Positions 1 to 11,700 of a stretch of DNA of 64,000 nucleotides are shown piece after piece. The position numbers were made by a program, and so were the translations under genes. Each line of letters opens with the position of its first letter. Position 1 is the first letter of the stretch. The DNA comes from Euptelea pleiosperma (lineage: Eukaryota > Streptophyta > Magnoliopsida > Ranunculales > Eupteleaceae), in assembly GCA_035048495.1 (NCBI GenBank), contig CM068543.1:22929751-22993750 (forward strand), written 5' to 3'. The notes beneath the pieces were generated by a model. It was not told the DNA's origin, made no database searches, and saw nothing but the letters and a program-made list of their open reading frames with translations.

Positions 1-895
1 ATTTGAAACAGTTTCAGGCATACCTTGTTACATCTTTTTCCTTTTTATACCAAACATTCGTACAGTTAATTATGTAAAATTCAGAAAATTAAATGAATTA
101 GATACAACTTGCACTGGTTACTAGGTCACAAGATCATGACAGGTGGGGGAGTCTTTTAATGCAGGGCCATTATATATGTCCTTGAACTTTTTTCGCTGTC
201 TGCTCATTATATTTCTTGCTTTGCCAGAGGCCGTTGGCAACACTCGCTTGATTTTTCTTTCTTTGGTGCCCCTTCTATCCCTGCTGAGATTTATTCTAGA
301 AGCACCCGGTGCGTGTCAAAGGGCTCAGCACGTATCCGGGGATTTAGTCCTGTTTCAAAGTGATCCGGACACCCCGTTTCAACAAAAACACAGAATAGAA
401 CAAAAAAATAAAATAAAAAATAATTTGTTTTCAATATTATTAGTGGATTTCAGTCGTTTAATCGGCTCTCCTGAAACTTAGTCGTCAGCGGTGATCAACG
501 ATGAACCTCGTAAGTCTGACATTCATTTATTTATTTTTATATTGATTTTTCAACCATTGATACATATATCCTTTCTATTTGCGCCCACTTTTGATGTACG
601 TGGGCATGTCTTGAGGTAATCCAATGGCGAGGACCAAAACACGTCGTATGAATTCACCTGTACTTGCACAAACGTCAACCCCAGTTACTTTCTAACATGG
701 ATTGGGGAAGGTTTATATCAGACGTGTTGTGTCTTTTATTACTTCCAAGAATTGAAATGGGGTTTTAGGATCCCTTACTTAGAAATTGGTATTTGTGACG
801 GGTAAAGTGATGGAATAGTAAAGCTTTTACTTGCGAAAGCGTTGCCAAAAGGAGTAAAATTGAGAAATTTTTTGAAGCAGCGATCATGCGCGCCC
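1..895. other. Non-coding stretch, nothing recognised
   Basis: AT-rich sequence with no recognisable gene. The longest open stretch (143-481) has no family resemblance, no splice context and biased composition, so it is not called. The stretch ends where a fold-back repeat copy begins. Confidence 0.5.
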
Positions 896-1655
896 AATGA
901 TCGTGCGCCGTGGATGATGGAACACAGTAGTATGATGGAACATAGATGACTACGTGGCACACTCTTAGAGACTACGGGTGTCAATTTTAACCGTTTATCC
1001 GGAACCGAATCGGAACCGGAACCGAAAACACCGGTTCCGGTTCCACTTTTTTGGGAACCGATTAAAAAGTAACCGGAACCGGAATCGGAACCGAACCGAC
1101 AATAACGGTTCCGGTTCTGGGTAGCCTAATATGGAACCGAAACTGATAAGAACCGGAACCGAACCGATAAGAACCGGTACAAATAAATAAATATATTGTA
1201 AATATTCTAATATTCTCAAGATTTGGCCCAATATACCTGGAACCGGAACCGACATAAATACATAATCGGTTCCGGTTCTGGATCCATCACTTTGAGAACC
1301 GGAACCGTTAAGGAACCGAACCGATAAGAACCGGAACCAATTATTCCGGTTCTGGTCACCTTAGGAACCAAACCGACCCGTTGAAACCCCTATTAGAGAC
1401 CACTGGTAGTGTGGATCTTTGACCAATCCCTAGGTACAGAACAAAAATCAGCCTGAATAGTTATTTCTAACAGGGGTTGGGAGTGAAGTACTTTTCATGG
1501 TTTATCTTTACTGTACGATTCTAGCTTTACGTGGGGTACTCGGACCAAAAGGTTAGAAATCACTAATTTGGTATGTAAGTCCACCAAGGGATGGGAGACT
1601 AACATCCATACGGTCAAAGAATGTGCCACGTAGCTACAGCCGTTGGTCAATCAAG
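896..1655. repeat. Fold-back MITE (404-bp family), split by a hAT element
   Basis: Both arms of the abundant fold-back family are visible: the CACGTGGCACACTC arm near 950 and the inverted arm ending near 1640 (GGGATGGGA...CATCCATACGGTCA...GTGCCACGTAG). A hAT MITE at 973-1392 interrupts the left arm. The remnant lies just upstream of the first SSL gene. Outer limits are approximate because no TSD could be read. Confidence 0.65.
973..1392. mobile_element. hAT-type MITE rich in GGAACCGG repeats, 420 bp
   Basis: The element starts TACGGGTGTCAA and ends TTGAAACCCCTA (imperfect inverted ends of TAGGGGTG type). It is flanked by a perfect 8-bp duplication, TTAGAGAC, at 965-972 and 1393-1400, as expected for hAT. 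The interior is dozens of copies of GGAACCGG/CCGGTTCC in both orientations, which probably act as subterminal transposase-binding repeats (inference). The open frame seen here is a by-product of the repeats. Confidence 0.85.
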
Positions 1656-1721
1656 GATTTATTCCTTGCCAACTACCTTCACCCCTATATGTTTGCCATA
1701 CATTAAAGTTGCCAGAGTACA

Positions 1722-1727
1722 TATATA
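1722..1727 (+). promoter_or_regulatory. Possible TATA box of SSL gene 1
   Basis: TATATA about 50 bases before the ATG at 1773, in otherwise non-repetitive sequence. The spacing would allow only a very short leader. Weak evidence from position alone. Confidence 0.3.
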
Positions 1728-2384
1728 CTAATATAGGGAGCCAATTTTTTCAATGCAAACCAAATTCCAATCATGGAAACCAAGGTCAATAACCAGAGTG
1801 CCAGAACACTTGCTATTCTCTCCATCTTCTTCTCGCTTCATTCTCTCACTCATTCTTACAAACTAGAAGCTGATTATGGCCTCAAAGACTACAGACGACT
1901 CCAACTCACGTCCGCAGTGGGGCCTGAGAGCCTCGCTTTCGATTGTAATGGAGAAGGCCCTTATACAGGCGTCTCGGACGGTCGTATCTTCAAGTGGGAA
2001 GGTGCTGACCATGGTTGGACGGAGTTTGCTGTCACTTCACATCATCGGTATGGTCCTCAAGTAATGATACGTTCTTTCACTTTCGAAAACCTGATTAATG
2101 GTTGAGCCGTTGGATTCAACCATTCATTTTTTTTTTTAGTATTAAAACCAACGGTTCAAAATCATCAAACAAGCTGGTTTTTAGAATGCATATAACTATA
2201 CCAAGGAGAATTTTTTTGAAGCGGCCAGATTTTTGAAGCAGACATATATCGATCGTTACTTTATAAAAACAAGGTCTAAAAAACATGGGTATTTGTGCGA
2301 TTGCTGCTTCAAAAATCCTGCATCAAAAACTTTCCCGGGGTGGGCTAAACAACCATGCGGTCACGTCCATGGTTGAATCAAGGT

Positions 2385-2850
2385 TTAAAAGGGGCCTTTA
2401 TAACTGTATAACAGACTGGGGGTGTTACCATTTTTTCCATTATAACAGCCGTAATTGTGACGCTCAGGGGCAATGTGAAAGCGTGCATAGGGGGCAACCC
2501 CAGTTTTGGCTTTATAATAGTACTGAGGGAACACCGCGTGCGATGCACGTGCACCTTACACGTGCCAGCACCTTACACATGGCACACTTGTAGAGATCAC
2601 TGACCGTAACGATTTTGGCCCATTCTTAGGTAGACCTGCATGCAAATATCTTTTAAGGATTTTATTGGAGCCGATTTCTTGGGTTGATTTTTAACCATAG
2701 ACTTTGAGCATTATATGAGGTACTCAGATCCAAAGGGTTGAAATCACTAATCAGCATAATATTTGGTATATATGTCCACTTAGGGATGGGACAAACATCC
2801 ATACGATCAGTGGCCTCTAAGACTTATACTATGGTCCCTCATCTTCATTT
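2385..2850. repeat. MITE remnants in intron 1 of SSL gene 1
   Basis: Bases 2385-2560 match the CAAGGTTTAAA hAT MITE family (AAGGTTTAAAAGGGGCC, GACTGGGGGTGTTACC) but lack the second end. Bases 2560-2850 are a fold-back family copy (CCATACGATCAGTGGCC arm near 2800). No coding signal. Confidence 0.6.
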
Positions 2851-3324
2851 ACGAGGGAAGTTGGCGTGTTGGACAACCTGAACTCCAACCCAGCCCAGGT
2901 TTTGTATTTAGAATATAAAGAGACATTAAATGAGAGAAGGTTTTACCTTTAAAATTGCTTAGGCCTTTAATTGTCACAAAAGTGGGTGGTAACCTCAGTT
3001 CTCGCGTTATAATAGTACTAGTGGAGTGGATTGTCAACCTCGATGATTGTAACCATTTGATCTATCACATTATTTGGATTGTCAAGTAGAAAATATAGTG
3101 AATTGGTAAGAAAAGAGCACGAAGATCGATCACATGGCCATAATCACTTGATCGAGTTCGCTTTAACCTGAAAGTTCTCCTAGGTGCATCCATCAAATTT
3201 AATTTCATTGGCAGGCACAAAAGGCGTCCATGGTCAATGGATATATGATCTCAAGAAATTAATATTTAATGTTACATATAATTATGTGTATATATATATA
3301 TATATATATATGCATGTGCATGCA

Positions 3325-3493
3325 TCTATATAATAAAATAAGGGAGCCCAGTTGTCTCCCCCTCTTATAAGCTTCAATAAAGAAGGGCCGAGATCTTATC
3401 CGCCCCCAACTGGACGGTGGATCTCAGCCACTCAACACTCGATTTTGGCAAACGCTTTGTCGGGGAGTGCCGTGGACACGGACCACCCACTAG
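3325..3493 (+). mobile_element. Short Helitron-like element, 169 bp
   Basis: Begins TCTATATAATAAAA after an A and ends ...CCACCCACTAG before a T, the A-TC...CTAG-T arrangement of Helitrons. A short hairpin (GTGCCGTGGACACGG) lies about 10 bases before the terminal CTAG. Same family as the tandem array at 38.9-40.9 kb. It sits 76 bases before exon 2 of SSL gene 1. Confidence 0.75.
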
Positions 3494-3959
3494 TATATAT
3501 ACATATTAGATACATATCTTTATGTATTTTTTTCCAAATCCTTCCACCTGTTAATTTGATTATTATTAGGAGGAGGGACGTGTGTGATGGTTCAAACGAC
3601 CCTAGCTTGGAACACATATGTGGGAGGCCACTGGGTATGCAATTCAACAAAGTCACGTGTGATCTCTACATCGCTGACGCTTATTTCGGGCTCTTGATGG
3701 TTGGACAAAACGGCGGGGTGGCCACTCAGCTTGCTTCTAGTGCAGAAGACGTGCCGTTTCGGTTCACCAATGCTTTGGATATCGATCGGGACGGGGCTGT
3801 TTATTTTACAGATAGTAGCATTTGGTTCCAAAGATGGTAAACTTTTTTTTTCCTTCTTAGACTTCGTTCCTTCTTTAATTTTGATGTTAGTTTTTCTAAC
3901 CTTTGGATCTAACTACCCCAATTTATGTTTGAATCCAACGGTTAAAATTATTCTCATAT

Positions 3960-4110
3960 GAAAAAGAGTCAAATTCAATGGTTAGAAATCACTAATAAGG
4001 CTGATTTTTGGTCTGTGGGTCCACCTAGGGATGGGTCAAACATACATACGGTCAGTGGTCTCTAAGAGTGTGCCACGTGGCCCATACAATGGTCCGTCAT
4101 CAAGGTTGAT
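3960..4110. repeat. Half copy of fold-back MITE
   Basis: One arm of the fold-back family (GAAATCACTAATAAGGCTG ... GGGATGGGTCAAACAT ... GTGCCACGTGG) in intron 2 of SSL gene 1. The opposite arm is missing. Confidence 0.65.
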
Positions 4111-4939
4111 GACTGATGCCCGTCATAATTGATTTACTAATTAAAAAAAAATGGCGCTCCCAGTGCGGGAGAATAAATTAAAAAGTTGATGGGCTTTAAT
4201 TGCCCATAAGGGGGTAACTCCATTAATAAAAATGTCAACAGCTATTATTGACATTGTCAATTGACTGTAGCTTGACGCTTTGCCCTACCCTTGAACAAAA
4301 TCCTAGCTCCACCACTGACTGTAGGGTGTAGACCAAAAATCCACTTGTGGGCGCGAGAGCGCAGTCCAAGCCTAGCCTTTTCGAATTTGAACTTGAACAT
4401 CCTGCTCCATATGGAGAAATTCGCCGAATTATTTAAAAATTTTATGAATTATTCCGCTGTCCATTTCAAAGATTCAGATTAATCTGTGAATTCTTGGACA
4501 GCCATTGCCAGGCCTATTCGGAGCTTTAATTTGTACCCTTGATAATATAATGCCCCCATTGGACTTGCCTCACCCATTTGGTTGAGGCATCTCCTTATTC
4601 CCATATCATCTAGTGACACATGTCAGGCAGGACATGGGACACTTGAAGAACCAGCTGTCTAATTTGCCAGTGCGCTGCCCTCCACGTGTCACTCAATGAT
4701 TTGGGGTTTGAGGAGATGCCTAAACCAAAGGGTGTGAGGCAAGGTTTATTAGTCTCACACCCCATCCCTCGAAAGAGAAGTTTTGACTCACATAGGCAAG
4801 TGGGGCAAGTGGGCCATACCACTTTTTAAAATATTTTCATGTCAAATCTTGTTGGCCGCACCTCCCACGGTATTGATTGATGGCCCTTGATTTGCGTGAA
4901 ACCCTTGGTCAAGGGATGTGTGAGATAAAATTTTCTTTA

Positions 4940-5080
4940 GGTTCTGTATGGTTCCTCTGAACAAGTTTTCTAGAAATGATTCTTGCATATAAATGTGATA
5001 AAACTTTTTCTAGATCAACACTTTCTGATATACAAATCCTTTTCTAGAAAAAAAAAATTTGTTGATCGCCATACAGGCCC
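4940..5080. mobile_element. Tourist-like MITE, 141 bp
   Basis: Ends GGTTCTGTATGG and CCATACAGGCCC, flanked by TTA at 4937-4939 and 5081-5083, as in PIF/Harbinger-type MITEs. It ends 32 bases before exon 3 of SSL gene 1, so it lies against the branch-point region. Related remnants occur at 6225-6330 and 59860-59930 (shared TTTTCTAGAAATGATT). Confidence 0.7.
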
Positions 5081-5816
5081 TTACAATACTCACTCGAACA
5101 AAATTCTTGTAGGGCATACATAATGGCAATTGTTACTGGTGACAAGACTGGGAGGTTAATGAAATACGACCCACAGACAAGAGAGGTGACAGTGTTGCTT
5201 AGAGACCTCGCATTCGCAAATGGAGTGGCACTAAGTAAGGATAACACTTACATTCTCGTTGCAGAGACCTCCACAAGTCGAATTCTAAGGTATTGGCTTC
5301 AAGGTCCCCAAGCTAAAACCAGTGAAGTTTTCACCCAACTCCCAGGACATCCAGATAACATTAAGAGAAATGCCAAGGGAGAATTTTGGGTAGCGCTCAA
5401 CAATGGAGAAGGAAGGCTAAGAAAATCGGGTCATTCGAATTTACAGGCTGCACAAACAGCTTCGGCACATACAATGAAGTGTCGGCAATGGACGACGCCG
5501 TAGCGCTTAGGCTCGATGAGGAGGGCAAGGTGTTGGAAGTACTGAACGGTAGCGATGGAACGATTCTGGAATCTGTTAGTGAAGTGGAAGAAAACAATGG
5601 GAGTTTGTGGATAGGATCTGTGGTTGTGCCTTATGTTAGTCTTTCTATGAATTAGAATCTTGAAAATGATGGCGTGTTAGTTAATAATTACAAGTTTTTT
5701 GTGCTAGTTTTATAAATAATTTTTTTTAAGTGTCCGTCTAGATGTACATCTATTTCTTAGTTTCGGCGGTTGAGAATACTGCTCCCTAAGGATGCGGTAA
5801 GGGTTCGTGGGTGTGA

Positions 5817-5950
5817 GGTCGATCATCGTTAGAGCCAAAGGCTCACAGGATTGAATCGCAGAATAGGCCCACAGGGGCGAGGTCGATCACCTGTTAGAAC
5901 CAAAAGGTCACGTGACCGAATCGCAGGGCCCGCAGGGTGTGATGTTGATC
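5817..5950 (+). repeat. Imperfect tandem repeat, about 63-bp unit
   Basis: Two adjacent units start GAGGTCGATCA at 5817 and 5880 and share GTTAGA.CCAAA..., GAATCGCAG and GGCCC.CAGGG; a third, decayed start (GATGTTGATCA) follows at about 5942. The repeat is more GC-rich than its surroundings and lies just downstream of SSL gene 1. Function unknown. Confidence 0.6.
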
Positions 5951-5989
5951 ATAGTATAAAGGCTAAAGTTTGCCTTCTCGTAACAAGAT

Positions 5990-6590
5990 ATCTTTTCTGG
6001 AGGAATGACAGCTTGATACCCGATAAAGATCTAACACTTACATTCAATTCTTACACTCAATGGTAGGGCCCACATAGAGACTGTGTTGGACAATCCAACC
6101 ATATACGTTGAGTTGTCATTGGTGTGATGATGTTCATCACCAAATATCAGTCGATGTCGACATTGCTAACCATATAAACATTGACATTAAGGTGTTTGAT
6201 GGTCTAGATTTTTCAAGTTAGGCTTTGTATGGTTACCCTAAATAAATTTTCTAGAAATGATTTTTGCATGAATGTCATAAAACTTTTCTGTCTCAACATT
6301 TGCTGACATACAAATCCTCCTTCTAAATTGACTGTGGACATCGTAATTGTAAGAACCAAGGGCCTGGGGCGAAAAATTCTACGATCAAGCAAGATACAAA
6401 AAGCCACGTGTCACATTCTTTTAGGCTGTACCCATGAATGTTTCGCTCACCCCATGGTGAATCTCACACCAACAAATCAGCTGGATTAGTGATTTCTCGC
6501 CATTGGATTTGAGCTTTTTTTTTTTCATAATGTGTAATGGAGAGGCTCATAGCCCGGCTTGCCAAGTCATCTCTCATCACATACTAGTCG
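5990..6590. repeat. MITE remnants between the SSL genes
   Basis: Bases 6025-6180 resemble one end of the 380-bp element at 52002-52381 (TTCTTACAC, GGGCCCACAT, TTGGACAATCCAAC). Bases 6225-6330 resemble the Tourist-like MITE at 4940. Bases 6395-6520 carry a fold-back arm (GCCACGTGTCACATTCTTTTAG). No gene. Confidence 0.5.
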
Positions 6591-7075
6591 TAATTGGATA
6601 TGGCTGAGGGAAGTGAACCTATCTTTAGTTTCTATGAGAGAGAGAGAGAGAGAATATCAAGCTTTTTAGGCTTGGCCCATTTGCACTATAATAACTGTGG
6701 CGGAGAGAGAGAGAGAGAGAGGCCAAGATGGGCTAACATATCAAGCTTTTTAGGCTTGGCCCATTTGCACTATATAACAGCCCGCCACATCTAGCATGTC
6801 AAGCATATATGAGCCCAGCTCGTCTATTCTTGGAACCCAAAATCAAGCCCATGTATAACTACAGCCTAAGCCCGACCCATGGAAGGCCTGCGGGTCCATT
6901 TGCACATATAGTAAGAGCCCATCACACCTAGCATGTCAAGCATGCACAAGCCCAGTTTGCCTATTATTCGGCCCCAAAATAAAGCTCATGTATAACTGCA
7001 GCCTAAGCTCGACCCGTGGAAGACCAGGCCTAAAGCCTATCGGGCGAGCCTGGTCCATTAACACCCCTATATTTG
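6590..7075. repeat. Decayed element with GA microsatellites and internal direct repeats
   Basis: A segment containing CAAGCTTTTTAGGCTTGGCC occurs twice (about 6657 and 6740), separated by (GA)n. A second direct repeat of about 130 bp (CTAGCATGTCAAGCAT ... GCCTAAGC) occurs near 6790 and 6930. The right edge ...CCATTAACACCCCTA resembles a hAT end, but no matching left end or TSD was found. Confidence 0.5.
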
Positions 7076-7262
7076 AAAGAAAAATAAGCAAGTGGTCTTC
7101 TCACTTGTAACTGGTTCTCTGATTCAGTTACAATTTCATGCAAAGTTAGTTGATGGGTGGAAGTAGTGAGCCTAAGGACTGAGACAATAATCAACTAAGA
7201 AGATCCATTAAATGGTAGGTCCCACACCCTTTATCATGCAAGCATTGCTATGTACTTTAATG

Positions 7263-7567
7263 CATGGTCGTTTTAAAAACGGCCGTTTAAACGGTTAGGC
7301 CCCAGGCCCGTTTCTGTTAAAAATGTTTAAACACGTTTTAACGTTTTTGAATTTAACGGCCGTTAAAATCATTTAAACAACCATTAATTCTAAAAAAAAT
7401 TGTGAAAAAAACGGTCATTAAATCCATTTAATTCTGTTTAATTCCATTTTTTCCGTTTTTTATTTTTTTCTCATGTTTGCTCTTGGCCATTTAAATCCGT
7501 TTTAAAGGCCGGTTAAACGGACGTCCCCAGTCCGTTTAACTGTTAAAACGGCCTCCTTTAAACCTTG
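7263..7567. mobile_element. CAAGGTTTAAA-family hAT MITE, 305 bp
   Basis: Right end TTTAAACCTTG and left end CATGGTCGTTTTAAA. A perfect 8-bp TSD CTTTAATG lies at 7255-7262 and 7568-7575. The interior is rich in GGCCGTTTAAACGG-type inverted motifs. Other copies with 8-bp duplications lie at 14091, 58456 and 60857. Confidence 0.85.
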
Positions 7568-8040
7568 CTTTAATGGACTGTCCAAAGCATTTCCTCATGA
7601 ATGACATCTCCATGAATGTAGCATAAGTTTTATGACTCAATGTTCCCTGTCTTCCCAATTAAAGCCAACTTTATGGATTTTATTTATTTGCCTATGATAT
7701 TAAATAGGCTCAGGGTCCGTGACCCCTCTCCATGTTCGCGCACTCGGCCGTGGATTTCACTTATCCAACGGTGGTACCATGGACCCAGTGCTTTTACTAC
7801 TCGGGCGGTGGATTTTGAGAATCCAACGGTGGTTGATAGCTCTGAGCAGGCATTCACTTAATTTAGTGAATGCCACCAATGACCATCACTTTTGCATTTT
7901 TGCTGATGACAGAGCTAACGTCAAAGGATGGGGTTCTGTTCAAAATCCAAACCTCTCAAGTAATAGGTCGGATGAAGGTAGCCTTGGACCCGACTCTATT
8001 TATGGTCATATGAGTCTGGATCCGTCACATGATCTTTAAC

Positions 8041-8535
8041 CAGGCCATAATCCAAACTTGGCCTGATATATAGAAATATAGGACGGATTCACATAACAAA
8101 CTCAATACTTATTACATAGACAACAAGGATTCGATCAGGTCCAAGCAAGGCTATAAACAATCTAAATAACAAAGATACAATCACCCACAACACAGAGATT
8201 TACGATGTTCCCTCTGGAATGAGCTACGTCCACAGATCCCCACCGATTCCACTATGCTCTGAGTAGAGAAAAGAAAAACGCAGATACAACGAATAATGGT
8301 ATCTCATCAACCGAGGTATATATAACCACAATACAAAACTAGGGTTTCCGTATCTTTATGTAAAAGTATGAAAACGCTCTTAGAGGGAAAACGACCTCCC
8401 CAATAAAATAAAAATCATGTACAGTACTCTAGCGTCGTCAGGCTCCACATAACGTAACAAGTACTTGATGCCAGAAGAATAAAAATCAAATTAAAGGTTG
8501 TTGCCATCTTCAACAACGTACACCATCACTCTTCC
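8041..8535. repeat. Probable retrotransposon LTR remnant upstream of SSL gene 2
   Basis: Contains GAGATTTACGATGTTCCCTC followed by GAGCTACGTCCACAGATCC, a kind of wording common in plant LTRs, plus an A-rich low-complexity stretch. No ends or TSD could be read. Classification is inference. Confidence 0.4.
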
Positions 8536-8607
8536 TTGTTTTCAATATTTTCTTCCCTCTTACATGTACAAGTTGCACTTGGGCTCTGCCAACTACTTAT
8601 AATTGTC

Positions 8608-8615
8608 TATAAATA
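8608..8615 (+). promoter_or_regulatory. TATA box of SSL gene 2
   Basis: TATAAATA, 87 bases upstream of the ATG at 8702, a normal plant spacing that leaves a leader of roughly 55-60 bases. Not inside any recognised repeat. Confidence 0.6.
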
Positions 8616-8701
8616 TGAGTCCAACTCCAACCATTTTTGTCACTCAAATACCACAAAACATAAGCTCGATCATCATCTTCAATCCAAATTAAGGAGTGAC
8701 C

Positions 8702-11700
8702 ATGCTCTCCCTCGTTCTCATGTTCTTCTTCTTCATCTCTCTTCCGCCCCCCACTCTTTCTGATAAAACTGATGTTAGTGACCTACTTCGACCCTTCAAC
8801 AAGCTCCAACTCCCGCCACCAGTAATAGGTCCTGAAAGCCTTGCCTTTGACAACACAGGTTTAGGTCCCTACACTGGCGTCTCAGATGGTAGAGTTCTAA
8901 GGTGGCTAGGCTCTACTCTTGGTTTTGTGGATTTTGCTGTCAGTTCACAAAATAGGTAATGGCCGGATGTTATTTTGAGAGTTTGTGTTTGTTTTTCTCT
9001 CGCAGATAACACTTTGTGGTAGAGTGACTTCAATCCAAAACACTTAATTTCATCTCATGCATATTTACTTGGTGCATATGTGAACGGGTTTTCATTCACC
9101 ATTCTATGGGTTTCATGATTTAGAATGGATTGCTGAGCAATTTCTGGAACGTCAAGATCGGAAGAAATCAAGTCGAGAAAGTGTTAACTTTAAACGGTCA
9201 TAACTTGGCCGCCGGAAATTAGATTTCCTAAGATAGCATATGCACATAGGGTGTCTCGAAAAGATCTATGATTTCAGGGCAACCAATAATCTTTAGAACC
9301 ATTGTTGATTTTTGAGTCAAAAAGAGTTCGTTTCGGGGTTCAATTTGTCATTTTTAAGATAATTTACTATTTTAGTAAGGTTTTGTTTAGCTTATATATT
9401 TTGCTATTTTTGGGTCAGACTTATTTTGGAAAGTCATATTTTAGCAACTTAAGTTTAATTTATGAGTTTCGTCAGAATTAGGATTTTTGCTATTTATAAT
9501 AAGTTTTCTAATTTCAATCAAATTAGGATTTCGATTGTCTATTTAAGATTGGTTGTGTTACGAATTGAAGATATAATGCAAAATTTTGAATTTTCTCTTA
9601 GGGTCCGTTTGGTAACTTGGAATTGAGCCCGGAATTGGAAATACATTTCCTGAAATCACAAATGTGTGTGTTTGTGAGGACCAATTTCTAGGAAATGGGT
9701 TTCCAATTCCTTGTTTTTTCCGGAATTAGAAGTTTTCGTTGGGGGGGGGGGGGGGGGAGGAGAAACTTCTAATTCCAGGAATCTTGTTTCCACTTTGGGA
9801 TATCTCAGTGAGATCCTCTACTTCGTCTGCAACTCCTCCTACCCCCTTCCTCCAACCTGCTTCCTGCAACTGCAACTTCATGTATATTATCTCGTCGGGT
9901 GATCAACTGCAACTTCAACCTGCTTCCTTCCTCCAACCCCCTTCGGGTGATCACCGTACATCATCGATAACAATCAGTGATTGATCAACTCACCAGTAAC
10001 TCTCTCTCTCTCTCTCTCTGCTTGTATATCGTCTCGCCATTGTTCGTCAAAATTCCTGAATGAGATGAGATGAGATGAGATGATGATATCTTTCACGCTC
10101 AACAAGGCTGGGACGAGTTTCGTCTGAAACTCTCTCAGACCGATGAAAAAGACATGGTTTCAAGGAGAAACATACATCACGCAGAGAAGACGATCAAGAT
10201 ATTGGTCCCAAGAAAAAGGATAATGAGTTTAAATGGGCAGTTTTTGGGTTTTTGTGTAATTATCATGCTAATGATGTTGCAGATTTAACAAAATGAGACG
10301 TTCCATGTTTCCACTTTGTGCATCTTTTTGGTTATTTTATTCCCTACTTGGCAATTATGCTAGCTGTTAACACATTGATTCACTTGCCGGAACAACGACT
10401 TGTTATCTGTCTGCTAGTTTCTTGATGCTACTATCAGTGCATGCTACTTGCGGTAGCACACATATTTCTTCTGAGATTAACTTTCTTTTCCTTGTAAGAG
10501 AACTAAAGTTTCATGAACTCTTACTTTAATTTAATTAATTATCTTTTGTTTCATTTCGATGTTATGGATTTCCATTTAATTTATTTTTCTCATTTCTTAG
10601 CTTATGCCCTTTAGGAGAGAGTATATATGGGTGCTACTGGTGAAATTGACTTGTTGATATGCTGGTGTGTAGGAAATTTCAAATCTAGTATGTATGCTTA
10701 GGATCTGGAATTTAATGAATATGGAGGTAGCGGAAATTTTTGATTTGCTAACAATGTAGAGTTTGGCTAGTTTTTTATTTGCTAATTTTTTATTCACACA
10801 CAATTTCACACAAAAAAATCATCCTAGAAGTTTTGGAATGGGAAGATTTTTGGTGAGGATGGTCTCTATGGTGAGGAGATCACCCTCACAAAAATTCAAA
10901 TCATTCTTATATTCATAGCATGGTTTACAAGTTGAAGAATTATGGACCGTCTATTTTTTACTGTTAACTTGAAATCCACATTTGATGGTGTTAGAAATTT
11001 CAGAATGGGCTGATTTTTTGCAGGGGTGATCTATATGGTGAGGAGATCATCCTCACCAAAAATCAGCCATTGATTTATCTTCCATGTGGGTACACCAAAA
11101 TTGTGTTAAATTGTGTGTGCATGAAAATAGGTGTCCGCTGAACCTGACCCTTTTTGTATTTACGGGTGGGTTCTATTCTTCTCGGGTGACAAGTTTCTTG
11201 CTGATATTGTATATTATTAATCTCTTGTTCCTTTTCTATGACAAAAAATTTTGGAGCAAGATGTTGAAGTGATACCAATACTTGATCCAATGGGCCTAGT
11301 GGAAGTAGGTATAATATGTTCGAGGTTAAAGTAGGTACAATGTGTTCTGTCCATGCCTAGAAAATTCAATTCATGAGTTAGATATCCAAACAGCTAAAAT
11401 CAGAATTCATTAATAATTCCAAGTAAATTCCATAGTGCAACCAAACACAAGAAATTTTAATTTTTGAAATTTAAATTCTTAGAAATCCCAAATCCTGGAA
11501 TTCTATTTTCAATTCCAAATCCATGTCTGGTTACCAAACAGACCCTTAAAGTTTTTCCTGTGTTTTCTCCTTGTGAATTCAAGGTTGTGTTTTCGGTAGA
11601 AGACGAAGATCTTCTTCCTTGTTCGTATAAGCTTCTGCTAGGAGCTTCTTTGACTCCAAAAATCAGGCAGAAGTCTGCTCAAAGACGGCAAATTCACATG

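Larger units (their letters stand above)
1773..5655 (+). pseudogene. Strictosidine synthase-like (SSL) gene with frameshift in exon 3
   Basis: Three exons: 1773-2047, 3570-3836 and 5113-5655, all with GT/AG borders and phase-2 junctions identical to those of the downstream paralogue. The product has a hydrophobic N terminus ending near SHS/YKLEADYG and then SSL landmarks: VGPESLAFD, GPYTGVSDGRIFKW, the disulfide Cys pair in VCDG...ICGRPLG, YIADAYFGL, FRFTNALDID...VYFTDSS, DKTGRLMKYDP and DNIKRNAKGEFWV. SSL proteins are secreted or vacuolar six-bladed beta-propellers. Between about 5400 and 5480 the frame shifts: the first frame stops at 5503, while the conserved C-terminal part (ALRLDEEGKVLEV, SEVEENNGSLWIG) lies in another frame to 5655. 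The paralogue has two bases fewer over this segment. Ser, not Glu, occupies the strictosidine synthase catalytic position. Either a recent pseudogene or a base error; family identity is secure, pseudogene status less so. Confidence 0.7.

Noticed and set aside
143..481. Open frame of 112 codons near the left edge
   Set aside because: No family resemblance, no splice or promoter context, low-complexity tail (K/N-rich); chance frame in AT-rich DNA.
995..1255. Open frame on the minus strand rich in F/R/S
   Set aside because: Produced entirely by GGAACCGG-type repeats of the hAT MITE at 973-1392.
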